Shown: positions 9,269 to 20,737, numbered from the stretch's first letter. The stretch is DNA of 64,000 nucleotides from Gambelia wislizenii (GCA_030847615.1 JAUMIR010000003.1:286310265-286374264), one strand, 5' to 3'. Made by a program: numbers and translations. Notes: generated by a model not told the origin, from the sequence alone.

Positions 9269-11254
9269 ATATTAATTAAGCCTATTAAAGGTTGTCTTCC
9301 TAGGAGTTCAGTATTTCCTTCCAAGCTCTCACTCATTATTTGTATAAATAGATAGAAGAGGCCATTAAATCTGAACTCTTAAACTGATTTGTGTTACTGT
9401 GGGAGAAATACACTGTGTGTGGATGTGAGAGAGGGCCTTCTATGTTACAGAGCCCTGGTGGGAAACGCTCTCTGCTTAGAGGCCAACTGTCATCTATGTT
9501 GTTTTCATTCTGGTGCAGAGTTAAAACATGGCTTTTTAAAAATTAAACTTTTGGGGCCTTACCAATTTCTTCCACGTTGTTCATGTACATGGTTTCAAAC
9601 TCTTTTAACCTCTTAAGCTGCTTTGTTACTGTCTTAAGGTTTTGTCTGCTTAAGTTATTTCTAACAACTCAAATTTTAAATTGTTTTAATTGATGAATTA
9701 TATTTAACTGTTAAATAAAAATATTTATATAAATAAATGCACACAGTGCAGCTAGGCAAATAAAGCTCATTCCCATGATCCATGATCCCACAGCTGCCAC
9801 AGCTGCCGCCACCGAGATGAAAAGAGGAGGTAGCAAAAAGAAAAAGGAGACTCAAAGGGCACATCCACACTGATTAAAAAGAGCAGAAAGTCTCATATTT
9901 TGTTCTTGTCCTTTCCCATTTTATTTTGGAGGTCCATATTCTTTTATTTATTCCAGAATATTTTCTGTCAGGTCCAGGTATGATTAGAGACTTTTCATAC
10001 CAGCTCCTTAGGATAGTTTATTTTAATCCAATATAAAATCAGAAAGAACAGGAACAATATCTGGGATTTTTATATCAGTCTGGATGTGTTATGAGTTAGG
10101 CAAGAGAGACTGTAAGTATGCAGCTCCAGTATGAAGGTAGGACTGGAAAAGCAATGACTTTGGATTAGAAGCAGGAATCAAAAGCTCTCCCCTGTAGAGG
10201 CTGTGGCATAGAAAGATTTTAATATGATTTTTAAAATGGGATGCATAAATGGCTTTTGCAGAGCACAGAGAGTGAGAACAAAGACAGGTCAGGTAAATTG
10301 CTTAACGTTACGTTTAATCAGGGCCTCTGATTTGTACTCCATATTTAATGAGGTACCATTTTTTTTCTTGGCTATTTTAAAAAGAAACCAAATGCATACT
10401 TCTGATTTGTGCTCAGTACTCAGTTTACCATAGAATATGATTAGGCTTTCATGAATGTTTCTATTGTTATCCACTCAATAAATCCCCTTTCCAAAACCAG
10501 AAAACTTTTTATTCCTGGCTTAAGATGTCCCCTCCCAGCTTCCTAAAAAGAGAAAGGCAGCCCATCTGTCTAAGAAATCTGTCATTTCCTTCTTCCCATG
10601 CCTTTCATTCTCCTAATGTCATTTTTAGTCAACCACTTGCATAGACTGCTTACTGAAATTTTAATAGCTCAAGTGGCCTCCATCAATGTTCCATTTGCAT
10701 CTTTAGAGTTGTCCATCCAATTTAGTCTGTCCCTAATATGGTCAAACCTGAGATGGAGTCAGAAGCTGTGTCAGCACTCTTTTTGGGATCACCTCCCCAT
10801 GTGTGACAAATGCATGTTCAGAAAAAAATCAATCATGCAACCCTATACCGGTCTACTCAGAAGTAAGCGCCAGTGATTCAACAGCACCAAGCCACAGGTA
10901 AGCATGTACAGGTGTAGCCTTCCAAACACGTTCCCCAAAAAGTAAACATACATTCAGCCATTTGCCTGTAGCAAATGACTGTTACATGTTATTGGTCTAA
11001 ACTGGCAAATTGCAAAAACGAAATTTGGAAAACAGTCCAATTTTTTTCTTAGATCAAACTCAAATCTCACTCCAGAAATCCAATTTCTGGGCATCTTTGT
11101 TAACTACAATTGAGAATAAACAAATAGCTATAATTATTGGTTGTCAGAAGTAAATATAATTTGCAAACTTAGTATCCCTCTATGAGACGCTCAAGTCTGT
11201 CAGATTTCAGATACAGGGAAAATTAGAATTCTCAGCCAGAGAGCTCTAGTGCCT
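9269..11254. other. No gene recognised
   Basis: AT-rich sequence. The segment near 9620-9745, with many TTAAAT stretches and AAATAAATGCACAC, could be a decayed LINE 3' UTR, but nothing is decisive. Small ORFs here show no domains. Confidence 0.45.
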
Positions 11255-11340
11255 CATGAAACTACAAACCCCAGGCTTCCATAGGATGCAGCCACCATGG
11301 CTGTTAAAATGGAATCATAGTAATATAATTGCCTTGTGTG
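11255..11340. mobile_element. hAT-type MITE fragment
   Basis: Contains 'actacaaaccccaggcttcc', CCATGGCTGTTAAAATGGAA and 'ataattg...tgtgtgaatgg'. These are landmarks of a common hAT-type MITE, also seen at 13425-13515 and 34850-34945. Both ends are missing or unclear. Confidence 0.45.
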
Positions 11341-11371
11341 AATGGCTCCCTGCTATTTGCATCTTGAGGAA

Positions 11372-11740
11372 CATACCTTCCAACTGCCCCAATCTGAGAC
11401 AGTCTCAAATAATTCTCGGTCATCCCACTTTTTCAGCTGCTTTTAAAAGTTTCACTCTCCTTCTCCCACTTTCCCCCTTCATCCTCAGCTTATTTCAACT
11501 GTTGCAAACTGAGTTCAAAGTGCAAGAGTAATTTGCACTCAAATAATTTAGTGGGGGGAGAGGACAGGAGAATCAGAATCTTGTCTTTCCCAGAAGGTTC
11601 AGGCAAAAGCAATCTGCTACAACCCCTCTTAACTTGTGTGTTCTTCCTCATTAATAACTTTTGCCATCCTGGCCACACTCCAATTTTGCTTGGCCACATG
11701 TGCTCCAGTTTTCATCTGTGAAATGTTGGAGGGCATGTGT
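11372..11740 (-). mobile_element. Short interspersed DNA element, family R, copy 2
   Basis: Reverse-orientation copy of the 8088-8400 element. It begins CATACCTTCCAACTG and ends GAAATGTTGGAGGGCATG, which gives recognisable short terminal inverted repeats. The inner order TCATCCCACTTTTTCAGCTG ... CTTGTGTGTTCTTCC matches the other copies. No coding content. Confidence 0.6.
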
Positions 11741-12160
11741 ATCATGACTCTATTCACTGTCTTTCACACAAGAACTAGGGGCAAGAGCTATGTGTCACCC
11801 AGGGATGCAGACCAAGAAAGGTGAATTCATTTTAAAAGGAACAGAGAAGACAGAGTGATGTAACCCACATTGCCTTTTCCACATCCATGGTCACTGAGAA
11901 GAAATCCCCATTCTGTTCTGTGGAGCTTACTGACAAGTAATGGAGCACTGGAGACAAGCCCTAGATGGGCAGAATCTATTTTATTGCTTTCACATTTTTT
12001 GCATTGAATCCAGTTTTCCTGCAGTAGGACAAATATTGCATAAAGTTACTGACTGACATGATGCACAGAAGCAGAGAAACTGATTTTAGGGGGAAAGGGA
12101 GAGGGTCTCTGTATTGACTGTACCAGTAGTCTAATAAAGAACCTTTTTCTGGGAACAGAA

Positions 12161-12935
12161 AATCATAGAATCATAGAGATGGAAGAGACCACAATGGCCA
12201 TCCAGTCCAACCCTCTGCCATGCAGGAATACACAATCAAATCATTCCAGACAGATGTCCATCCAGCCTCTGCTTAAAAACCTCCAAAGAAGGAGACTCCA
12301 CCACACTCCCAGGCAGTGCATTCCACTGCTGAACAGCTCTTACTGTCAGGAAGGTCTTCCTAATGTTTAGATGGAATCTCTTTTCCTGTAGTTTGAGTCA
12401 ATTGCTACATGTCCTAGTCTCTGGAGCCTCAGAAAATAAGCTTGCTCCATCCTCAGTATGACATCCCTTCAAATATTAAAACATGTCTATCATGATCCCC
12501 TCTTAAACTTCTCTTCCCCAGGCTAAACATGCCCAGCTCCCTAAACCACTCCTCATAGGGCATGGCTTCCATACCTCCTACCACTTTGGTTGCCCTCCCT
12601 GGACATGTTCCATCTTCTCAATATCCTTCTTAAATTGTGGTGCCCAGAACTGGACACAGTATTCCAGGTGCTTTTGCTTTTCTGATTTTCCTCCTACACA
12701 AGCTGACTGTTTGTTTGAATTCTTCTTTGGTGATTTCTCCCTTTTTCCATTTTTTGTACATGTTCCTTTTAAGTCTTAGCTCAGTTTAAAGTTCTTTAGA
12801 CAGCCATACTGGTTTCTTTCGACACCTGTCATTTTCTCTCCTCATTGGAACTGTTTGAAGTTGTGCCTTTAATATTTAAGTTTTTGAAACTCCCATCCAA
12901 GTAATTCCCCAAGTTTTCTGAAATCAACTTTCTTA
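12161..12935 (-). mobile_element. CR1 LINE, 3' end joined to upstream ORF2 region (internal deletion)
   Basis: Read on the minus strand, the 3' end (from 12161) carries the CR1 landmarks GGATGGCCATTGTGGTCTCT and the terminal AATCATAGAATCATAG octamer region, shown here as the complement. ORF2 C-terminal sequence continues to about 12675 (TGTGTCCAGTTCTGGGCACC on the minus strand). Directly beyond it, about 12680-12935 looks like the linker upstream of the RT (minus-strand CTTGTGTAGGAGGAAAATCA corresponds to the 57745 region of the CR1 at 57.4 kb). The RT core is therefore missing between them. The copy is 5'-truncated and dead. Confidence 0.7.
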
Positions 12936-12941
12936 AAGTCG

Positions 12942-13390
12942 AGATGGTTTTTTCCAGGCTGTGAGGCTTAAGATGTCAGCCACAGATGCAGGCAAAACAT
13001 CAGAAATCATAAAATCATAGAATTGCAGAGTTGGAAGAGACCACGAGGGCCACCCAGTCCAACCCCCTGCCACGCAGGAAAACACGATCAAAGCATCCCC
13101 AACAGATGACCATCTAGCCTCTGTTTAAAGACCTCCAAGGAAGGAGACCCCACCATGCTCCGAAGGAGTGTGTTCCACTGCCGAACAGCTCTTACTATCA
13201 AAAAGTTCCTCCTAATGTTGAGGTGGAATCTCTGTTCCTGGAGCTTGAATCCATTGCTCCGTGTTCCAGTCTCTGGAGCATCAGAAAACAAGCCTGCTCC
13301 ATCTTCAACATGACACTCCTTCAAATACTTAAACAGGGCTATAAATAAACTCTTCCAGAACACGGCCTCACAGCCCGGAAAAAAAAAAAC
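12942..13390. mobile_element. Palindromic MITE split by a CR1 fragment
   Basis: Left end GGTTTTTTCCAGGCTGTGAG and right end CTCACAGCCCGGAAAAAAAA are inverted repeats. Inner sequence includes GATGTCAGCCACAGATGCAG on the left and 'ataaactcttccagaacac' on the right, as in a common squamate repeat. The CR1 fragment at 13007-13343 lies inside it, so it predates that CR1 copy. Confidence 0.65.
13007..13343 (-). mobile_element. CR1 LINE 3' fragment
   Basis: Minus-strand CR1 3' end: the tail complement AATCATAAAATCATAG, then GGTTGGACTGGGTGGCCCTC-like sequence, then the C-terminal ORF2. The minus-strand frame 13088-13363 encodes the CR1 C-terminus, with FNLRR-like and VRQWNTL segments (here RNFLIVRAVRQWNTLLRS). 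Severely 5'-truncated. Inserted in the palindromic MITE at 12942-13390. Confidence 0.85.
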
Positions 13391-13424
13391 AAGGAAAAAC
13401 TCCTAGATCCCTTTCCTGGGATTT

Positions 13425-13515
13425 GTAATTTAGAGACAGACATTCAGAATTCTCAGCTAGGATTCCATAGGATGCAACCATGGCAGTTCAAGTGGGACCA
13501 TAGTCTTATATTTGT
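13425..13515. mobile_element. hAT-type MITE fragment
   Basis: Contains 'attctcagctaggattccat' and CCATGGCAGTTCAAGTGGGA, the same landmarks as the fragment at 11255. Its ends are unclear. Confidence 0.4.
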
Positions 13516-14004
13516 GTCATTGGAAAGATCTCAGATGAGTACAATAAGTCACAGTCATTGTTGTATGAACCCACTTTCCCAAGCAGGGGAGACTAGTCAT
13601 TGCTACTGGGTCACTACCATGAGACCCAAATGAAAAAGAAAAAAACCCAAACATTTCAAAGTAATCTTTTGCAAAAAAATATATGATTTGTTTAAATCAT
13701 AAGAAAAAAGAAAGAATGTACTTTCCACATTTGGTTATTTGTACGGAAGGATCTCACACCCATTTTCTGCTCTCCTAAATAAAAAAAAAATAGACTAGAA
13801 TGTTCATGGGAAATGTTGGTTAGTGAGCTGTGTTTGTCTCCTGTCAGTTTCCTTGTTTTTTCAGTTTCATTGATCCCCTAGGGTTCTCTGGTCACAGTGC
13901 AGCAATGACATTAGAACCCAATGTACCCCCACTCCACACCACAAATTGCTCACCTCCAGTCTACAGGAAGTCTACCCAACACTTCCTTCCTTGGGATATG
14001 ATAA

Positions 14005-14215
14005 ACCTTCAGAGTTGTATCAGTGGTGGCTTCTATGTCGGTGGTATAAATGAATCTCTGCTGGGCTTTAGTCCAAACTTTAAATATGATATCCAGGGTG
14101 CTGAATTTGCTTTGCAGATAGAATTCAGTGCCTTCCAAAGCTCCTTTAAAGCAGAAGTGAAAACCCATAGTGGATTCACTCCCTTACTGATGCCTCCAAA
14201 TGTTGACTCTGATGA
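14005..14215. mobile_element. Foldback MITE, copy 2
   Basis: Same near-palindromic family as 3310-3510: CAGTGGTGGCTTCTATGTCG and GGGCTTTAGTCCAAACTTTA on the left, GATTCACTCCCTTACTGATG on the right as the inverted arm. The 165-codon frame at 13830-14327 reads straight through this MITE and its flanks and is not evidence for a gene. Confidence 0.7.
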
Positions 14216-14439
14216 GCAGAGTTACAGAGGCATGTTGCTTACTCTAAAGAATGACCAACTAATTCATTGGGGAAATGCCTATAGCTGCTATGATTACAGC
14301 TTGGAAAAGTTACCTTTTGGACTATAGCACTGACCAGCCTCTAGCATGTTAGTTGAGGGATTCTGGATTTGAAGGCTAGAAAGTAAATTTTCCAAGCTCT
14401 GATTGTGATACTACCATCTATATGCATTGGTGCTACACA

Positions 14440-14625
14440 GAGAATAAGAGTGTTAAGTCCCTTCCTGCCTCAATGGGTTTAGAAAACAGCATCCTACCTG
14501 TAGTTATAGGGGATAATATAATTGAGTTCAGTTGTTGTAAGGATTACAACTAATACATGTGAAGAACTTTGAACTAAACAATATATAATTCTTAAGTATT
14601 GTTACTACTACTACTAGACAGAAGA
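14440..14625 (+). mobile_element. MIR/L2-type 3' tail
   Basis: The stretch TTGTTGTAAGGATTACAACT followed by 'gtgaagaactttgaactaaa' and an ACTACTACTA tail matches the usual end of MIR/L2 SINE-LINE pairs (a GTGAAG...CTTTG box, then a trinucleotide tail). Too diverged for subfamily assignment. Confidence 0.45.
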
Positions 14626-15781
14626 CAATAGAGGAAGGGGATGAAAATAGAGGCAGTGAGGCATCTCTGTGCATGTGTATGCATCACATATATGCAGGTA
14701 TGAACACACACAGGGCTTGGTATAATTTCATATGCACACAACGCTCTGTTTGCTTATCACAGCCCCTATAGCTTTTATGCTTATGATTTGGGAGTGCAAA
14801 AAAATAAAAAATAAAAATCTTGCCACTAAATGATGCTCAAACTGTCAGTTAAAACTACTTGAAGTTTTCTTTGAGCTGCAAGATTTCCCATGCATGAGCT
14901 TGCATCTGTAGTTCTTCTATTATTCCTTTCTTTCATAACTTCTGCTGTCCCATCACTTCCTCTTTCTCCTTCATCTGTCAGCATATCTCAAAAACAACCA
15001 ACCCCTCTAAATGGCTCCTCTTTCATCAGCTTTTGCTCTGATGCCACATAACTCTCTGAGTGTTTCAAGAGAATGAGGTAATCAGAGCTAAGAGATACCA
15101 AACCCCTTTGGACTACAGCACTGACCAGCCCTTCTCCCTCCTTCTCCTGCTTCTCTTTCTTGGATATAAGTTTGCATTCCCAGCCACACCCCTCCAGCAG
15201 TTCTCTCTCCATCTGACAGTAACGACTGGGACCTTTTAGGTGTTATGGCAAGCTGAAGAACCGCCATAGCATCAGGATGAAATGCATCATTCCATAGTAT
15301 GAAAAGATGTATATATGCTACACATGCAAACTTTCTTCAAATTAAACTCAGTTGAGTTCTACAGCAGAGAGTGTTTTATTCTGTCTTCTATAGTCCTTTT
15401 AAAATTCACAGAGTGTAACATTCCATTATGCTCTTTTACAAGCCGTAAAATATGTTAGGCATTCTCCAAAATCAATACCCCATACAGAATATTATGCAGG
15501 TACATTTTTATAGACTAATTGCCTATACAAGGGGACAGCTATTGCCTACAACAGTACACAGTATTAATGGTTATAAAGAAATATGGTTATAAAGATATGC
15601 CGTTACACAGTAGACATGAGTATTAAATAAAACCAGTCACCTGAAGCTGCTGTTCTAGATCAGGAAAAGCCAAAGGAAAGGCATTCTCAGGGGGTGTATC
15701 ATCTGAAATGGAAAAACATTGTAAAGTTTAAACATCATTAGAAGGCTCCCTGCACAGTAAGGTACAGAGTAAATTTATATA
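14626..15781. other. No gene recognised
   Basis: AT-rich sequence without domains or repeats that I can name. The minus-strand ORF at 14988-15212 is lysine- and glutamate-rich but has no recognisable family. Confidence 0.45.
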
Positions 15782-16004
15782 CAGGTTGACCCCTGTATCC
15801 ATGGATTCAGTAACCACGGTTTCACTTATCAATGTCTGAAAAAATATGTTCTCTCTAGGCATTTCTATGTTCTCCAGTGTGCTTCTATGGTCAATTTCTT
15901 GTGTTTGTATCATTGAAAATAATATGGTTCCCTATTATCCATGGTTTCAGGTATCCACGGATAGTCTTGGAATGCATTCCCCCACAGATATGGGGGTTGA
16001 CCTG
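15782..16004. mobile_element. Tigger/pogo-like MITE with TA target duplication
   Basis: Starts CAGGTTGACCCCTGTATCCA and ends ATATGGGGGTTGACCTG, flanked by TA on both sides (15780-15781 and 16005-16006). The inverted ends match the Tigger/pogo terminal pattern. It is 223 bp, without a transposase. It is the uninterrupted version of the copy at 31138-31957. Confidence 0.85.
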
Positions 16005-16011
16005 TAGTTCT

Positions 16012-16995
16012 ATCTCATCCCTATCTGGACACAATTCAAAGTGCTGATTGTGATCTATAAAGCTCTATATGACTTAGGTTCAGACTCTCTGAAAGCTCAT
16101 ATGTCTCCCCATATGAGCCTACCCAAGTCTAACATCTTACATCTTACATCCCACCACTTTTACCGACTCATCTGGTGAGGACACAAGAGAGGGCCTTCTT
16201 GGTGACTGCTCCCAGGTTGTGGAACTCCCTCCTAAGTAAAGATGTAACTTTTCACTAAGTTTCTTCTTGAAGATAGCAATGAGTAATTTCAGCAATGTAA
16301 TCCCTACTATGAGAAAGGCTGAAAAAACCACAATTTTTGATGGCTGTTTGTAATTTAGGACTTACTCTGCACAAAATTCACACGTGGTTATTTTGCACAG
16401 GAAACATTATCTGCATAGAAAATATTATTTCAATATAACTATATTATTTCCTGCACAGAAAAAGCTGCTTTCTATACAAATCCAGGATGTGCAAATTTTA
16501 CATAGAATAAATCCTGAATTACAGCATTTTTTTTTTTTTGGCACAGAAAATGCTGTTTGCTGCACAAAACAACCACATGAGAATTTTGCACAGGATAAGT
16601 CCTGAATTGTGAAGATTCTTATCAGCCCTGGATTTTTCAACACTTGAAAAACATGTTTTTCAACCATTTTTGAATATTCCTTCCACTCCTTCTCCCAAGG
16701 GAGCTTCACTTGGCCCCTTCTTTGTAGTCTTTTCTCTTGAATGCAAAGACCCTCTTACTTTAAACAGGCCTTCAGCCTTTGACAGACTGGGGTAGAACAA
16801 TGTGCAATAGGTGTACTGGCTTGTTTTTAATATGTTTTTAATTATTTTAATTTTATTTTAATTACACTGATTGTTTAATGCCTTTTAAACCGTTGTACAA
16901 CAGATAATTTTAGTTTATTTTTAAAAACTTTTACTGTAAGCTGCTTTGGGTCCCATATTGGAAGAAAAGCAAAGTATAAGTCAAATAAATTAATA
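16012..16995 (+). pseudogene. L2-type LINE 3' end remnant (interrupted)
   Basis: The first part (16012-16240) translates in pieces as the L2 ORF2 C-terminus (FKVLIVIYKALYDLGSDSL, then a segment near RAFLVTAP and LWNSLLS). The 3' UTR resumes after the MITE and ends at 16930-16995 with GTAAGCTGCTTTGGGTCCCA, then 'gtataagtcaaataaat', a typical L2-type 3' end. Several frameshifts show it is dead. A palindromic MITE at 16357-16604 sits inside. Confidence 0.7.
16357..16604. mobile_element. MITE with about 50-bp terminal inverted repeats
   Basis: Left arm AGGACTTACTCTGCACAAAA continues through CACACGTGGTTATTTTGCAC. The right arm is its reverse complement and ends TTTTGCACAGGATAAGTCCT. The middle is built from repeated GCACAGAAAA-type units. 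About 250 bp, no ORF of its own; the ORFs on both strands here arise from the symmetry. Confidence 0.75.
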
Positions 16996-17024
16996 GTTAT
17001 ATTTGTTTCATCATCTGTACTCTA

Positions 17025-17808
17025 AGATTATCAGATGAGTTTAATAATCTGAGACAGGGACACCACAGGATCAAGAAAGGGTTTCCTTTTCAGAGAACGT
17101 CATCCCTGTCTCATTCTGCCCCTGTGCTGCTTCTGTGTTGTTTTTTTATTGACGGCCCAAGGCCAATAGATCATCCATTCCGTTTCTGTAAAAGAATCAC
17201 AGGTGAGAGAAAAGGTGCCCCGTTCCTGTGAAGGTCAGTGTAGAACACTTCTGGTGGCGATCGGGATATCCAAGTAAATGACAGCCTTTTTTGTACCCTC
17301 CCCTGTTTACTTGTTGGTTTTTTTAGTGTATTTATGTGCTTGCTTTAACTTTTTGAGGTTTGGTTGTATTTTTATTTTTAAAATCCCTGTGGTGCCGGCC
17401 TCCCTGTAAGGTCCTGTAAAGTCAGTAATAGAACACTTCCCATGGTGATTGGGACATCCAGGTAAGTGACAGCCTTTTTTGTACCCTCCCCTGTTTAGTT
17501 GGTTTGGGGGATTTTTTTTTCCAGTGTATTTAGGTGCTTGTTTTAAATTTTAGACTTTTATTTTTAGTTTTATTTTTGTTTTTCCCATGCGATCATCCTC
17601 TTGTGAAGATGGCCAGGATTTGATCTTCAGGAAGTGAATGGAGCTCTCTGAGAGCTCCATTCATGCCTGGGCTGCCAGAGGGGAGGACTTTTTATTCTGC
17701 AAAAAAAGGTAGGGTGTGCATTATTTTTTTAATCATGACAGGGATGGAAGCAGGGTGGGAATTAGAAGGTGAGACGGGGACACTATATTTGTCCCTGTCT
17801 GATAATCT
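17025..17808 (+). mobile_element. TTATCAGAC-family DNA transposon, copy 2
   Basis: Ends are AGATTATCAGA (17025-17035) and TCTGATAATCT (to 17808). Inner landmarks shared with the other copies are TTTTATTGACGGCCCAAGGC, 'gtaccctcccctgttta', CTTCAGGAAGTGAATGGAGC and 'gcctgggctgcc'. It has no transposase. It contains an internal direct duplication of about 180 bp, so it is longer than the 25120 copy. Confidence 0.75.
17225..17560 (+). repeat. Direct duplication of about 180 bp inside the transposon
   Basis: Two copies begin near 17230 and 17412. Each has 'cctgt.aa.gtcagt', AGAACACTTC, a GGTGATTGGGACATCC-like segment and GACAGCCTTTTTTGTACCCT. Other family members have only one copy of this block. 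Confidence 0.7.
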
Positions 17809-18424
17809 CCTGAATGTTCCTATATTCCATGCTGTGTTATATTTTGATCATGGTCTTAGTACATTGCCCTGGTATCCACAAGAATGAAAAACAATTTTAA
17901 AAATATTTTAAATCAGTCAGTAATAACATGGGTGGGACTGGAACTTAATGAGTCATTGCACTGATGGAAAGGCTTCCACCAGTGGAGCTAGGAGGGGTAG
18001 ACCCCCCCTCAGCCTCCCATGCACCCTCAAATCTGATCCGGAGAACTGGGAAACTCTGCAGAGTCAATTTTTGGGTGGCATAGAAAACTGTCTTTCAGAA
18101 GGAAAGGGGGAGAAAGTCAAGTTGTACTGTTGGACCTCTTCTAGCACAGTGCTGGATTTAACCCTTCACCAACTAGCCACAGACAGGCTATTATCCAAGT
18201 AGGCTGTCATCCAAGAAGACAATTTTGCACCTCTTTGCAGCTAACTATTCTCTAGTGTACATATTTCACCCAATAATATTGCTCACAGAATGGAGAAGAG
18301 GCATGGGTATCCCTCCCTTCTCCCATGCCTTGCTTGTCAATCAAGCTTTCATTTCCGATGTCCCACTGGCTGGCAAAACTTTGTATAATCTGTCCCCTCA
18401 TTTTGAAGGCGGGTCTAGATCTCC
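17809..18424. other. No gene recognised
   Basis: No repeat or gene that I can name. Small plus-strand ORFs (17948-18202 and 18225-18605) have no domain, and the second runs into the transposon at 18425. Confidence 0.45.
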
Positions 18425-19325
18425 AGGGGGCCGTTTACACGGCAGATTTATTGCGGCAACTTGCACTTTAATTCTTTTCCACAGCTGTGCCAGTCAGGTT
18501 TTTTTCCTAATTATGCCACTTTTTCGTTCAGACTTTAAAAAGTGCGGGGATGTGGCCTCCCAAGAAGACAAAGGCTTTATGAGGAAGAGGCTAGATCGTG
18601 AGTGAAAGCATTTGAAGCCCTGCATTTTCGAGCTAAAGAAAGACTCACAGACTGTCAAAATAGCAGGGAGGAAGATCAAAGAAGTGGCTCTGTCTCTGTA
18701 TCTCTCTAAATCTGCCTGTAAATGAACTCAGTCACTCCCCAAAGCAATCTCTGCTGAAAGACTTTGCTGCCATGCCGTGGATCCTAAGGTGAACCTATCA
18801 AAAGTTTTTTCAGCATGATTTGTTTAGTCAGGGTCCACAGACTTGCAAAATAGCAGAGGATTTTTGACTCTTCCTCCCTCAGTCCCCCTCCCTCCCCCAA
18901 TCACAATGCCGCCCTTAGCAAAATGGTTTCTCTCTCTCTCTCTCTTTCGCTCCCTCCCCCAAGCAGAGCTGACAGATGGGAACTTTATGACTGAAAGGTC
19001 TTGGGAATCCTTTTTCTTGGCAGACTTGCAAAATAGCAGAGAGGATTTTTCAAAGTTTCCTGAACGCTACTGAACTCAGTCCCCCTCTTTTAAGCCCGTC
19101 CCTGCATCATAACAACCAATCACGGAATGGTAGTTTACACTGCCAATAATGCGCTACATTGCAAATATACCTGCAAAAGTAGCGACATCCCTTGCCACGC
19201 TATATTTGGGTGTTGTACCTTCCCCCCTTCTGAATGAGGCAATGCTGTGCCTCGACCCATGTGAACTATGAGCTATCTTAGCGGTATATTTAGAGGAATA
19301 TTTGCCCGTGTAAACCACCCCCCGG
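18425..19325. mobile_element. Non-autonomous TIR transposon, GTTTACACGG ends
   Basis: Left end GGGGCCGTTTACACGGCAGA and right end TATTTGCCCGTGTAAACCAC form inverted repeats. The terminal layout (Gs, then GTTTACAYGG) resembles the element at 38268-40179, which has a 3-bp target duplication. I therefore suggest PIF/Harbinger affinity as inference. No transposase. A TCTCTCTCTC run lies at about 18930-18945, and there are internal repeats of 'gcaaaatagcagag'. Confidence 0.55.
18646..19050 (+). repeat. Internal repeats spaced about 185 bp
   Basis: The motif CAGACTTGCAAAATAGCAGA occurs near 18838 and 19020. A diverged version (CAGACTGTCAAAATAGCAGG) lies near 18649. The regular spacing suggests tandem duplication within the transposon. 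Confidence 0.55.
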
Positions 19326-19902
19326 TGATTTTTGAGGAGAACTGTGATGGAAAGGGGCTGTCTCATTTCATCATATACAGAAATGGTTTCTTCCCAGTGT
19401 CATGCACTTTAAGACCACATGTTCCTGAAGAATGCCCAAGTATACCACAAGCCAATAGCCTGCTGTGGGGTTCTTGAGTATTACCAATTTACTGTACAAT
19501 AAAACCTGCAAACGTCTGTCATTCTGGAATGCCTAAATTTGCACATTAGTCAGAACCAATACATGGACATGGCCTTCTGTGTTTGATGCTGCACAGACTA
19601 CTTTTCCATGAGCAAGACATGCTGCATCCAGTCCAATCTGGGCTTCTTTCAAAAACCCAGTTTCCATTGTTCTCTTTTGCCAAATATTTTTTCTCACTTA
19701 AGACTCTCAAAAGCAGACATTGCAGCAGAGACTTTAGTTGTGCAAAATGAAATGACTACTACTTTATATTAAAAGATACTGCTTTCATTCTTCCATTGTA
19801 TCTCCTTTTCTGTGTTAGTAATATGACAGTAGAATTTTACAGTGTTAGTTCTGTGTGTCCAGTTTTTCAAGACCATTTGAATTCAAATGATTCTCTATAA
19901 GG
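19326..19902. other. No gene recognised
   Basis: No feature can be supported here. Confidence 0.45.
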
Positions 19903-20379
19903 CTGGGGTGGGCAACTGTGGAAGGATACAGAACTGCATTAGCCCCCAGGAGATTTTGGAGGGCTCCATTCCTCCACCACACTGGCTCCTGCAAAAAAAT
20001 AAAAAAATTCCCCGCCCTACAAATGGCCTCTGGGGCCTCCTTGGGCCATTTTAGGCCCAGAACAGGCCTTTTTTGGACAACCGGATGTACACATAAGTCA
20101 TTTCTTGCTCACCTCCTCTTTCAAAAAAAGGTCCTGCCAGGGCCTAAATTGCCCAGGGGCACAAAATGTGTTGGAAATGCATCACCATGGCCCCTAGAGG
20201 GCATTTTTGGGCATCTGGGCACAAAAGAATTTTTTGGAAAAATTTGCAAAAATTGTTTTTGATCCTGGGGGGCCTCCAAATATGGTGGAAATGCCTTCCA
20301 TACCCTCTAGGGCATTTGGGGGAATTTTGGAGCCCAGGGGACTGCATGTGGCCTATAGGTCACACTCCCCCTCCCTGTT
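19903..20379. mobile_element. hAT-type non-autonomous element
   Basis: Left end CTGGGGTGGGCAACTGTGG and right end CACTCCCCCTCCCTG are imperfect inverted repeats of hAT type. Flanks TCTATAAGG and TCTGTAAGG are near-identical and fit an 8-bp class target duplication, although the exact right boundary is uncertain by about 3 bp. The body contains 'ccctagagggcatttttggg', shared with the element at 33265-33643. No transposase. Confidence 0.65.
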
Positions 20380-20737
20380 TCTGTAAGGGATCTTTAATCA
20401 TCTTTTACTTAAAACTTAAACCGAGAAGTATACTTAGCCTGCTACATCAGTGACCTCTGTTCCTGAGAAGCTCCTCTGGATTTTAACACATTACCTTTGA
20501 CCAGTTTACCAGCTGACCATCTTAAGATGCCTTTTTCCACAATTGAATATCTAGGCAGTAGTTCTATTAAGTCCAAGACCTAAATCCAATGTTGTGCTGG
20601 CACTGCAGTGCTTCCTCATTCTGCTGATGGAAGCAGATCTGACAGTCATTGTCCCCCATTAAGTTTAGGCCCATTGGGAATAGACCATGACCATTGAATA
20701 CATGCAGTCTCATAACTCAAAATTAGGATACATGAAA

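Noticed and set aside
8750..9355. Long plus-strand ORF (201 codons)
   Set aside because: It runs through a G-rich tandem repeat inside a Tigger-like MITE; the residues are low complexity without a domain.
13830..14327. Plus-strand ORF of 165 codons
   Set aside because: Its middle is the palindromic MITE at 14005-14215 and the rest has no domain; it is a chance open frame.
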